Shown one piece after another: positions 1-9,942 of a stretch of DNA of 64,000 bases (its first letter is position 1; the number at the start of each line of letters is the position of its first letter). The DNA is from Poecilobothrus nobilitatus (Eukaryota; Arthropoda; Insecta; Diptera; Dolichopodidae). The notes under the pieces were generated by a model that was not told where the DNA came from, did not search any database, and saw only the letters and a program-made list of their open reading frames with translations. The position numbers and the translations under genes were made by a program. The stretch covers positions 103,107,099 to 103,171,098 of the forward strand of contig OX352772.1 of the NCBI GenBank assembly GCA_947095535.1. Reading direction: 5' to 3'.

Positions 1-466
1 ACAAGGAATAAGTCAAAATACTATCTTTCTCTCTTTAGAACGGGGAGTCAGAAGAACAATCGCTTATAGAATTACCTAAAAGCGTTTACTGACTTACCCG
101 AAGATACTAAAACTATTACTAACTTTATTTTATTCAAAAACAGAATCAGAGCCTGCACAATAGAAAACCAAAATTACTAACAAGAGTAAATTTTAACATT
201 ACTAACAATTTACAACTAGGTTTATCAAAAATATTACAGATCAAAAAATGAGATAATCAAATCTAAATTATGAAATTGCCAAAATAGTCTTTTGTAGTTA
301 TAGTAATTGTACAAATTGTTTTCACATTACATCTGTTCTCTGTATATTAAATAAAAATTATAAGACCACATAGCACTTTGGTAGTATCAGAAAGATCTTA
401 TATACATTATTTTGTAAACTTTATATATTTTTGAATTTATAAATAAAATAAAGAAAAAAAAAAACT
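1..466 (+). mobile_element. LINE 3' end (RT C-terminus plus 3' UTR)
   Basis: In frame 1 this reads as the C-terminal tail of a non-LTR retrotransposon ORF2, including TRNKSKYYLSLFRTGSQKNN and a run of the form LKAFTDLPEDTK. This is the usual 'TRN...LP..K.I..F..FK' ending of reverse-transcriptase proteins. An in-frame TAG sits at 67-69 and the terminal stop at 178-180. About 285 bp of AT-rich 3' UTR follows, ending in an AATAAA-like signal and an A-rich tail at 443-466. The element continues off the left edge, so its clade cannot be fixed. The stop marks it as a dead copy. Confidence 0.7.
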
Positions 467-1265
467 TTGCAGAAACACGCACAAACACGCTTGGATATGA
501 ATAAACATGTTTTGCCCTGAACTTGATTGCCGTTAACGTCATTAAGGTAGTGAAATAGCCATTCAAAGTTTAATTTGGCATTTTGATTTTTTTATCATAC
601 CTCATGAACTAAAAGTACATTGTACAGTATATCCTGAAAAGTATTGACGACATTTTATACTTGCTTTAAAATATGCACTTTTTTTTTTAAATTGCAAAGA
701 GTTTAATTGCAAAATGTGAAAGACCTAAGAACTCGATTTTTAGAATTTTTTTTATTCGTCATTAAAGAATATAAGGCATGAAAATTAGATTTTTAAAACT
801 CTAAAAAAAATGTAATTCTCTTGCCCTTTCTAAAATGGATCAACCATTTTTTTTTGCAGGAACGGATTTCAGCTTTAGAAGACAATTGCTGAAATGGGCA
901 CCCTAAAACATAAAAATTTCATATAAAGCCATGTATTAAAATGCGTTTAACAAAGAAATTTCATTTATTTGAATTAATATATATTATATATAAATATATA
1001 TTTTATATAAATATATGAAAATATTGAGGATTCTGCAGTTTTTGGTATAATTTATAGACACATACTTTATACCTATCTCTTATATTTAGAATATACAAGC
1101 ATTTATTTCTAAACTGTAGAACTATAATTATTGTGCCTTTTACAGAATAAACAAAAACTAATCTGGTCATTGGTTATGCTAGTGATATCTCCAGTGTAAC
1201 CTAATATGTTGGAATGTGTTTTTAATATGTAGGAGATTTAATATATAAACTTTTATTTGTTTACG
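467..1265. other. Unassigned AT-rich DNA
   Basis: No open frame or recognisable repeat was seen here. There is an alternating AT stretch at about 965-1020. It separates the LINE tail on the left from the 3' end of a minus-strand LINE on the right. Confidence 0.5.
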
Positions 1266-4015
1266 ACGGTTGATTTGTAGTTTTTGACTTTAATACCTAG
1301 TGACATTATGTTCAGTTTGGTTTTGAACATAAGGATGTGGGAATGATGATTTAAAATTAGGTTGGGGATAATTACGATAATGGAGGATAAAGGAAAAAAT
1401 TTTAAGAGTTATTTTGAAGAAAGATGTTAATGTTCTGCTTAAATTAATTGTTTTATTTCTCTAAAACAGGTCTAAAACTGTTTTGTACATAATCTAGATA
1501 ACCTAGCGCTGTTTGAGGGCTTGCAGCCCAAATGTGTACATTATACTCCATTTTCGGCCTAATGAACACTTTACTGATATTAAGAAAATCAGATGCAAAA
1601 AAGAAAGTTTTGCAGCAATACAAAAACCCTACACATTTAGCTGCATCGTTAGCTATACCAAAAATGTGATTTGACCAAGTCAATTTTTGGTTAAACTCAA
1701 TATCCAGCATGTTTAAATGTGTTGAATGCTGCAAAATTTCTCCCTGAAATAGTAGGTTAGGAATAATGGTGGCAATTTTTCGCTAGATCAGACAGCATTG
1801 AGTTTTTTCGGTGTTGAAATCAACTCTGCTGACTTCACCCCATTTTTTAATTTCTACTAAAGCATTATTTAACTCACAATAGTGAAATTTTTTGCTGTTG
1901 TATTAATTTGGTAGTCAATGTTACAGCTGCTATGAAACTCACAGGAAGCCACAAGGGTGCTGTCGCCTGCAAAGCTGTGGATCGGATTGGAGGTTAATGA
2001 AAGTAGGTCATTGATAAATACTAAGATGAGAATGGGTGAAAAAACTGATTTTTGAGGGACAACAGCATTTATTTTGAATTTGATTTGTCAGATGAATATC
2101 CATCGACCAGTACACGAATCGTACGGTTCGAAAGGAAATCTGCAATCCATTTAAAAAAAAACCCTACCTAGACCGAATGCTTTGCATTTTGCCAATAGAG
2201 CATCGTGCCAAACTCGATCGAAAGCCTTAGAAATATCAATAGCCACAACATCGGACTCACCAGAATGATTGAGGACGATGCTTAGCTGCTCACAAAGGTA
2301 AGTCATGAGATCACCGGTTAAACGACGGGCTCTGAACCCGTATTGTCTGTTGTGAAGCACAGCTTTGTGATCCAGGTATTTCAGAAAGTTTTGATTCACA
2401 ATTTTTCCCATTACTTTGCAAAGGACCGAAGTTATAGCAATAAGGCGGACGTTAGAGGGATCGCTTTCGATACCTTTTTTAGGAATTGGGAAAACATGTT
2501 CAACCTTCTATTGGGTAGTATGGATACCCAAAGTGAAGGAAAGGTAGAAAAGGTTGCGCAGAGGTTTTGAAATACTGGAGTAGGTATTTTTGAGCACCAT
2601 GGTAGTTATACCGTCTGGACCGACTGACTTATTTCTGCCATTATTATTAACAAGTGGTGGGAAATAAGACCCTCTAACACCTTTTTTTAGACTTTTGTCC
2701 ATGTGGGTGATTTTACGCTTCAACTTTTGGTTGAGCAATAATTTTTACTTGTTGTTAACTCTCTGGCATCTGTTTCTAACCACTATGTAATTGGCCCTGT
2801 GAGCATCCGACCTGTTGTTTTGTTGCCGTTTCAAAGCCTCTTTTCTAGAAATGGCTTCCTTTCAAATGCCATTAAACTACGATTAGAGCTCCTTTTGACA
2901 GTTTTCATGGAATGAGGAATGAATAACCTCATTCCAAATAAAATAGTTTAACTAATCGCATTTGCAGTTAACATTTTTATAACGTTAGCAGAATGACCAA
3001 TCAAAGGTTTTAAAAATATTGTTACGGTCCTCCCAGTTAACATGGCTGTAACGCCAAACTAATTTTTTGGGAGGGGACCTCTGGTTGGAGACTGGGCTTA
3101 ACCGGAAACTTGTACTTACCAAACAATGGTCGGAATTACCCAAGGGGCAACCAACTGACACCACATATTTTTCAGGGTGTGTGGTGAGAAACAGATCTAA
3201 GAAGTGACCTTCTTGATCAACACGGTCCGGGATCTTAGTGGGATTTTTAACAAGTTGAGAAAGATAATAGTTCAACTTGTTTCCCAATTGAGTTTGGACT
3301 CGGAGAAGTGTTAAATGAAGCCAGCCCCAGTTATAAATGTTGAAATCTCCCGCCAGACCAATTTCAGTTTCAGAAGGTGAGTTCAAAATTTCATTGATGT
3401 GGTTCGATATATTTTTGATTTCCATAGGAGTTTCTTGTTCATTTTAGTTGGGCGAACTGTATAGAAACAGAATATATGACTTGCTTTTCAACGAGAATTT
3501 TGACCCAAAAATAGTTGAAGGTTGGGCTAGAACATTTATATTTTTGAAGTGTATTGAAAGCGATGTAATTTTTTGTATAGATTGCAATACCTCTTTTGGG
3601 TACGAAGTATGAAATAAGTGAGTAGCCGGTAACACTAAGGTTATCATTATGGCTGCTGACTTGTGTTTCACATAGGGCTAAGATTGCTGGTTTAATTGAA
3701 CTAAGATGGCAATCGACGGCATCAAAACTCGTTTGCAACCCGCGAGTGTTACAGAAATTAACATTAAAATTGATAATTTTGTTAGAAAAATTGATATTCG
3801 AACACTTAATATTTAAATCGAAATTAAAATAAAATCAGAGTCGAAATTATAATTAAAATTAAAATTAGACTTAAAGTCAACTTTAAAATTAACCCAGAAC
3901 AAAATCTGAATTAAAATTAAAATATCTAAAAAATTAAAATCAAAATTAAAATTTAATTAAAAATCAATAGTTAAATTGTACGATTTAAATAACCCGAGCT
4001 TGACAACACTATAAA
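1266..4015 (-). mobile_element. Jockey-like LINE, copy A (decayed)
   Basis: A minus-strand non-LTR retrotransposon. From right to left it has an A/T-periodic 5' leader (about 3830-4015), an endonuclease domain, a linker, reverse transcriptase and a C-terminal tail. The 3' UTR (1266-1450) matches that of the plus-strand copy at 47.0-49.9 kb. The leader of both copies starts with the same stretch (GTCAAGCTCGGGTTATTTAA in the sense strand). Protein motifs such as DISKAFDRVWHDALLAKC resemble Jockey-clade elements; that clade call is from memory of family motifs. About 300 bp of the C-terminal region present in the other copy is missing here. Confidence 0.8.
1453..3830 (-). pseudogene. LINE ORF2 (endonuclease-reverse transcriptase), broken
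   Basis: The N-terminal apurinic-type endonuclease is recognisable at 3830-2985. It keeps NFCNTRGLQ, a catalytic-Glu box (LALCETQVSS), AGDFNIYNWGW and NSDHCLVST. This domain would nick target DNA. A linker and then RT follow: GPDGITTMVLKN (about 2600), YGFRARRLTGDLMTYL and VVAIDISKAFDRVWH (2151-2411). The RT active-site box near 1970-1990 reads FAGD instead of FADD, so one metal-binding aspartate is lost. The C-terminal part (1453-1734) has the PKMEYNVHIWAA stretch. The pieces lie in different frames separated by stops, so no full protein can be made. Confidence 0.8.
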
Positions 4016-4073
4016 GTAAAAACAAAAAATATATATGTATATTATATATTATTAATATCAATATCTATTAACC

Positions 4074-4830
4074 AAGCCGACTGTACGATGATGGCAGCGT
4101 GAAGTGAGCGTTTTAGTATTACTGAGGTCGCCAATGACACGAATAACTCTGTTTTGCATTTCATCAGGATAACCCCGCGCTATTTGGTGATCTTCAGCCC
4201 AACTATGTGGATTATATTTCATTTTTGTCTAATATACGCTTTATATGATCATGGTTAAAAAAAGTAATCTTTACAGCGAGAGGAAAAACCCAAACATCTT
4301 TAGTTATACCAAAAATATAATGTGACCAAGTTTTTATTTAACTGGATGTCCAGAATATTGCAGTTGAAGTCAACTATTTTATTTATATATGAACTTACGT
4401 TTAATACTTCTTATAGAGTGAGATATAAATAACCTCATTCCAAGTAAAATTGTTTGACTAATCGCAATTGCAGTAAATTGAACATTATCGTCGCGGAAGT
4501 ACCATGACTAATTTAAAGATTTGACAGAATTGTTAATATCATCCAAGTCAACAAGGTTATAGCACCATACTCATTTTACGGGAGGGATTTTTTGTTTGGG
4601 TGTTGGGTCTACATTAAAAATTGTTTTAACCTAGCAATGATCAGAACGACCCAGAATGCAAGTAAGTGCTACCACATATGTTTCAGCCTTTGTGGTCGGG
4701 AATAGATCCAAGAAATTACTTTCTTGATCAACACAGTTAGGAATCCTAGTAGGATTTTGGACAAATTGAGTAGATGGAACGGAGACGAGAATACTTCAAC
4801 TTGTTTCCGAATTGAGTTTTAGTAATATAG
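4074..4830 (-). mobile_element. Decayed Jockey-like LINE fragment with RT deleted
   Basis: Minus-strand sequence at 4074-4380 encodes an RT C-terminal tail (RVIRVIGDLSNTKTLTSRCH). The part at 4400-4830 matches the endonuclease C-terminus and linker of copy A, including the equivalents of the SDH and LFLTTHP regions. The reverse transcriptase that should lie between them is missing, so this is an internally deleted and strongly mutated relative. It abuts the left-end repeats of the truncated Polinton. Confidence 0.65.
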
Positions 4831-4840
4831 CTATGCCAAT

Positions 4841-5095
4841 TTGACTCCAAGAAGTGACGTCATGACCATGTAGTATCAAAGTATGGGTATGGTTGACTCC
4901 AGGAAGTGACGTCGTGACCATCTAGTATCAAAGTATGGGTATTGAATGTTAAAGTAATATAGGAATTTATTTACAGTAATGTGCATTAAGTGGTTAACCT
5001 TGAAATTAGTATTACTGCAATTATTTATGTAATGAAGCTTGGAAAAATTCTATTACAAAGCTTTTGATGTTAATTAACGTGTTATTAAGTGCGGG
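4841..5095. repeat. Polinton subterminal repeat with a 52 bp tandem duplication
   Basis: The start is duplicated with a 52 bp period (TTGACTCC at 4841 and 4893). It carries the palindrome TGACGTCA at 4855-4862, which matches the CRE/ATF consensus, and a one-base variant at 4906-4913. The rest of the unit recurs at 7051-7290 and 7290-7577 and, inverted, twice at 20536-21085. Confidence 0.75.
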
Positions 5096-5925
5096 GTTTA
5101 AGGCTTTGGTACAATGTTATATCAAAGCCTTAGCGTTAGCGTAAAAATTTCAGCAAATTTAGAGATTTGGAAAATTTGGGAATTCAGCAAGTTCGGACAA
5201 TTGGAATAAGATCATAAGGGATCAAGTTCGGAGATTTGGGATCTCAAGATGGAAGGTTTAAACATTAAAAATTTGATGGAATTAGTGTTTTGGTAGTATG
5301 ACTTAAAAGGGCCCTTTGGCAGTAGTGCAAGGAGCGAAGCAGACCTCTAGGACCGAATCGGACCCCGCCTAAGTTATTGGCAGCATGTATCAACGATCTT
5401 AGATTTTGAATAGACTATACATATTATATTGGAAAGATGTAGTATTATGAAATTATCAAAAATATCCTATAGTATGTAGTGAATGTTAAAAATGTTAATT
5501 AAATGCACATTAACTTGATTATTTCAAGCTATTTTAATTTTTTGTTTAATATAAAACATGAAACAGGTGTATTTTGTGAAGTTCTATGTATAAAATCGTG
5601 ACTAAAATGACTAATGAACTTAATAATGAACTTGACTTGAAAACAGAATTAAATACTTACAAAATGAAAAAAAATTTAATATAGAACAAGATTTATAATG
5701 TTCTTGTAAAATTACTTTTCATTATCCAAACTTGAGGTATGTTATTGGCTATACTACTTATATATAATGTAAATAATTAAATATAAACAAAATTAAAAAA
5801 AAGCTTTTTTTGATAAATGTATTCTATTAAAATCATATTATTAACTTTACTAAAATAAAAAACCGAAAGTAAAATGCACAAATAAAAAATATTAAAATAT
5901 TTTAAATATGTGTAGAGTTTTAACG
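5096..5925. repeat. Terminal repeat body of the truncated Polinton copy
   Basis: This matches 7728-8525 in direct orientation and 18724-19500 in inverted orientation. Shared landmarks are the GGCTTTGGTAC stretch, GGACCCCGCCTAAGTTATTG and the AT-rich inner end. No coding capacity of its own was seen. Confidence 0.75.
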
Positions 5926-5944
5926 AATATCTTTTTTTTTCATT

Positions 5945-6375
5945 CAAGGTCCGGTTACCTTTAAAGTGGAACCTTATTCTGGCGATCACTTTCTCTCGAT
6001 TTTTGATGAGGTTCCCGGATATCCGGATTGCGGTCCTCAAAGGTCCGATATCCTGTCCCCGAAGGTCTGGTATCGGTTCTGAAGTCCGGTCGCCTTTAAA
6101 GTGGGACCTTATACTGGCGACCGCCCTCTCTTGATTTTGGACAGGGTACCCGGAGGTCTGAAATACGGTCCTCAGAGGTCCGAAATATGGTCTCTGAGGT
6201 CCGGTCCCCTTTAAAGCGGGTCCTCTTTCCGGCGGCCCCCTTCTCACTATTTTGGACGAGGTCCCCGGTGGTCTTTATGGGTCCGGTATCATTCCTTGAG
6301 GGTCCAGTATCAGTCATTGAGGGTCCGGTATCGGTCCTTACTATTTGCAAAGCGTCCTCGGAGGTCCGATCAGAT
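5945..6375. repeat. GC-rich GGTCCGG minisatellite, copy 1
   Basis: This is a GC-rich island in AT-rich DNA. Units of about 118-136 bp start with a variant of AGGTCCGGTNNCCTTTAAAG at about 5946, 6082 and 6200. Each contains a shared TTCTGGCGA..CTCTCTCGATTTT core. Shorter GGTCCGGTATC motifs follow at 6280-6340. On the minus strand it is open for about 150 codons as an Arg/Pro/Gly-rich repeat peptide (units like IRSHFKGDRTSE). Whether that frame is ever translated is unknown. Confidence 0.75.
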
Positions 6376-6435
6376 GATCCCTTTCTTTTTCCTCTCTTTT
6401 TAAATCGTATTAGGTATAAATTAGTGGTTTTCAAG

Positions 6436-6997
6436 CTATTTTAATATAGTAAGGCACAAAATGAGCAGCAAGGCAGTAGCAGATCTACAATTTATTGTTG
6501 GAAATAATAAGCAATATTGCTTGAAAGAATTTTCTTTGATAGCACATTTTTTAAAAATTGTTCGAAATATTCTTCGTATTTTTTTATCGTTTTTAAGTGG
6601 GGATGATATGTCGAATAAATTAAGAAAATATTTTATGCTTTTACGGGAACTTCGCATCCATAGATATACACAACAATAATGGCCGCAAACTGATGTCAAA
6701 TTACTTTGTAAACGCTTATTGTTGAAAACAAAACATTTCGATTGATTTTGTAGAAATTTAATAATTTCATTGTAAAATAGCGGATTTCCAAATGAATTAA
6801 ATATTCTGAACACCCTTGAACTGGAATAAATATTGCTAACCAATGTGTTCCATTTTCATTAGAAGTATCAGTATTTACCACCAAAATACTAGGTTTTGAA
6901 ATTGTTTTGGCAATTGATCAAGAGCATAAACGCCTCTAAATATTTTTTGTGTTAACTTATTACATTGTAGCACCTTTGAAATCTGAAGTGTATTCAT
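6436..6997 (-). pseudogene. PRO: Polinton cysteine protease (adenain-like), copy 1
   Basis: This is a remnant of the adenovirus-protease-like gene that processes capsid proteins in Polintons. The His box is present (NTDTSNENGTHWLAIFIP). The Cys box is present as SVCGHYCCVYLW, and the C-terminus near 6436-6600 includes SSPLKNDKKIRRIFR. The chosen start (6997) gives MNTLQISKVLQC and leads into GVYALDQLPK. A one-base deletion then shifts frame before the His box, and another shift follows the FDSFG-equivalent region. It is the same gene as at 9188-9591 and shares that first frameshift, so the shift predates the duplication. It is not functional. Confidence 0.8.
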
Positions 6998-7050
6998 TTT
7001 CTTGCAAACGGAAAATATCAATTAGTCGAGTATTTCCTCGTAGAAATGTT

Positions 7051-7577
7051 GTATCTAGTATGGGTATGGAATGTTAAAGTAGTATGTGAATTTATTTACA
7101 GTAATGTGCATTAAGTGTTTAACCTTGAAATTAGTATTACTGCAATTATTTATGTAATGAAGCTTGGAAAAATTCTATTACAAAACTTTTGATGTTAGTT
7201 AACGTGTTATTAAGTGTAATATAAACTCATAAATTATTTTTGAAGGTTAACAAGTTAATGCAGAATAAATTTCATAATTTGAATGAAAACAAGTACAAAT
7301 TTGACTCCACGAAGTGGTCATGACGTTCACGTAGCATCAAAGTATGGGTATGGAATGTTAAAGTAATATGTGAATTTATCTACAGTGATGTGCATTAAGT
7401 GGTTAACCTTGAAATTAGTATTATTGCAATTATTTATGTGTGCAATATATAAATCTAATGAAGCTTGGAAAAATTCTATTAAAAAGTTTTGGATGTTAGT
7501 TATTAAGCCCGCGTTGTTATTAAGTGTAATGTAAACTCATATAAAATTTTTGAATTTCATAATTAGAATAAGAACAA
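7051..7577. repeat. Left subterminal repeats of the Polinton (two units)
   Basis: There are two direct units of about 240-290 bp, at 7051-7290 and 7290-7577. Each runs from ATGGGTATGGAATGTTAAAG through GTTAACCTTGAAATTAGTAT to an AT-rich tail. They match 4930-5095 and, inverted, the two units at 20536-21085. They form the outer part of the terminal inverted repeat. Confidence 0.75.
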
Positions 7578-8521
7578 GTTATTATACGGATATATATATT
7601 ATGTATACGGTTGAATAAAGGGTTTTATGGATTTGAACTTAGGATTGGAGTGTGAGAATGTGTGTTATGGAATTTAAAAATTAAATTATTAAGTGGGTTT
7701 AAAAAATTTTAAGGTACGAGGTTTAAGGCTTTGGTACGATGTTATAAGCGTAAATGCTTCAGCAAATTTAGAGATTTGGAAAATTTGGGAATTCAGCAAG
7801 TTCGGACAATTGGAATAAGATCATAAGGGATCAAGTTCGGAGATTTGGGATCTCAAGATGGAAGGTTTGAACATTAAAAATTTGATGGAATTAGTGTTTT
7901 GGTAGTATGATTTAAAAGGGCCCTTTAGCAATAATGCAAGGAGCGAAGCAGACCTCTAGGACCGAATCGGACCCCGCCTAAGTTATTGGCAGCATGTATC
8001 AACGATCTTAGATTTTGAATAGACTATACATATTATATTGGAAAGATGTAGTATTATGAAATTATCAAAAATATCCTATAGTATGTAGTGAATGTTAAAA
8101 ATGTTAATTAAATGCACATTAACTTGATTATTTCAAGTTATTTTAATTTTTTGTTTAATATAAAACATGAAACAGGTGTATTTTGTGAAGTTCTATGTAT
8201 AAAATCGTGACTAAAATGACTAATGAACTTAATAATGAACTTGACTTGAAAACAGAATTAAATACTTACAAAATTAAAAAAAATTTAATATAGAACAAGA
8301 TTTATAATGTTCTTGTAAAATTACTTTTAATTATTCAAACTTGAGGTATGTTATTGGCTATACTATTATATATAATGTAAATAATTAAATATAAACAAAA
8401 TGAAAAAAAAGCTTTTTTGTGATAAATTTATTTTATTAAAATCATATTATTAACTTTACTAAAATAAAAAAGCGAAAGTAAAATGCACAAATAAAAAAAA
8501 TTAAAATATTTTAAATATGTG
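7578..8521. repeat. Left terminal inverted repeat body of the Polinton
   Basis: About 940 bp, matched in inverted orientation by 18724-19644. The outer edge is near GTTATTATACGGA (7576) and the inner edge near AAATATGTGT (8521), where homology stops exactly at the third tandem unit on the right side. No gene lies within it, although the inner 90 bp form the 3' end of the open frame running out of the GC-rich island. Confidence 0.8.
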
Positions 8522-8946
8522 TAGAGTATTAATGAATATCTTTTTTGTTTATTGAAGGTCCGGTCACCTTTAAAGTGGAACCTTATTCTGGCGATCCCTC
8601 TCTCTCGATTTTTGATGAGATTCCCGGATATCCGGATTGCGGTCGTCAGAGATCCGATATCCTGTCCCCGGTCCGGTATCGGTTCTGAAGTCCGGTCGCC
8701 TTTAAAGTGGGACCTTATACTGGCGACCCCCCTCTCTCGATTTTGGACAGGGTCCCCGGAGGTCTGAAATACGGTCCTCAGAGGTCCGAAATATGGTCTC
8801 TGAGGTCCGGTCCCCTTTAAAGCGGGTCCTGTTTCTGGCGGACCCCTTCTCACTATTTTGGACGAGGTCCTTATGAGTCCGGTATCAGTCCTTGAGGGTC
8901 CAGTATCAGTCATTGAGGATCCGGTAACGGTCCTTACTATTTGCAA
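8428..8946 (-). other. GC-rich GGTCCGG minisatellite, copy 2, with a 172-codon open frame
   Basis: The same GC-rich tandem units as at 5945-6375 occupy about 8555-8965. The minus strand is open for 172 codons from an ATG at 8946. It reads as two or three degenerate repeats rich in Arg, Pro and Gly (ARIRFHFKGDRT-like), then a hydrophobic, Tyr/Phe-rich tail encoded by the terminal repeat. Repeat DNA with few AT-rich stop triplets can stay open by chance, so this is not claimed as a gene. Its position just inside the terminal repeat and its presence in both copies argue that it belongs to the element. Confidence 0.45.
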
Positions 8947-9187
8947 AGCGTCTTCGGAGGCCCGATCAGGTGATCCCTTTCTTTTTCCTCTCTTTTAAAT
9001 CGTATTAGGTAAAAATTAGTGGTTTTCAAACTATTTTAATATAGTAAGGCATAAAATGAGCAGCAAGGCAGTAGCAGGTCTACAATTTATTGTTGGAAAT
9101 AATAAGCAATATTGCTTGAAAAAATTTTCTTTGATAGCACATTTTTTAAAAATTGTTCGAAATATTCTTCATATTTTTTTATCATTT

Positions 9188-9591
9188 TTAAGTGGGATGA
9201 TTGTCGAATAAATTAAGAAAATATTTTATGCTTTTAGGGGAACTTCGCATCCATAGATATACACAACAATAATGTCCGCAAACTGATGTCAAATTACTTT
9301 GTAAACGCTTATTATTGAAAACAAAACATTTCGATTGATTTTGTAGAAATTTAATAATTTCATTGTAAAATAGCGGATTCCCAAATGAATCAAAATATTC
9401 TGCACACCCTTGAACTGGAATAAATATTGCTAACCAATGTGTTCCATTTTCATTAGAAGTATCAGTATTTACCACCAAAATACTAGGTTTTGAAATTGTT
9501 TTGGCAATTGATCAAGAGCATAAACGCCTCTAAATATTTTTTGTGTTAACTTATTACATTGCAGCACCTTTGAAATCTGAAGTGTATTCAT
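9188..9591 (-). pseudogene. PRO: Polinton cysteine protease (adenain-like)
   Basis: This is the maturation protease of the Polinton capsid module. From the ATG at 9591 it reads MNTLQISKVLQC to GVYALDQLPK. It shifts frame by one base near 9500 and continues as VVNTDTSNENGTHWLAIFIP (catalytic His box), AEYFDSFGNPL and SVCGHYCCVYLWMRS (catalytic Cys box). A second shift produces an early stop at 9188, while homology to copy 1 continues to about 9030. The start overlaps the end of the upstream gene by 38 bp, the compact arrangement expected in a virus-like cluster. The family call is firm; the gene is dead. Confidence 0.85.
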
Positions 9592-9906
9592 TTTCTTGCA
9601 AACGGAAAATATCAATTAGTCGAGTATTTCCTCTTACAATTGTTGTTAAAAATTCTGCTTTAAGTTTTCCATTTGTTAAGACTATATTGAATTTTTCAAG
9701 CAAATTAGTTATTTTTTCGTTATCGATATGTCCAAAAGATTAATTCTCAATGTCTGTTCTTTTTAAATCTCTGACAGGAAATTTATACTTTAATTCTTTT
9801 ACAATAGTTTTACATTTTTCTTTCATGCCAGCCACAGCAATATTTTCACAAATATTATATTGTTATCGTCCGTACAGAATGATAAATCTACTAGTGCACA
9901 TGCCAT
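9554..9906 (-). pseudogene. Unassigned Polinton ORF between MCP and PRO
   Basis: From ATG 9906 the frame reads MACALVDLSFCTDDNN, then shifts by one base near 9845. It continues to a natural stop at 9554 through VAGMKEKCKTIVKELKYKFP, FLTTIVRGNTRLIDIFRL and a C-terminus ending SDFKGAAM. One in-frame stop lies at about 9740. The frame occupies the whole gap between the major capsid stop and the protease start, so it is probably a real Polinton gene of about 115 residues. I do not recognise its family and give it no function. Its end overlaps the protease start. Confidence 0.55.
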
Positions 9907-9942
9907 TTTTAAATGAATAGAAATGGTACATTAAACTTCCTT

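Larger units (their letters stand above)
4841..7039. mobile_element. Truncated Polinton left end (partial duplicate)
   Basis: This segment repeats, in the same order and orientation, the left end of the Polinton that starts just to its right: subterminal repeat, terminal repeat body, GC-rich minisatellite and protease gene. Homology to the second copy stops at 7039, inside the 5' flank of the protease gene. About 12 bp later the next copy's subterminal repeat begins. The terminal repeat body here lacks about 220 bp relative to the second copy (junction near 5093). It is either a second, truncated element or a segmental duplication of the left end. Confidence 0.75.
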
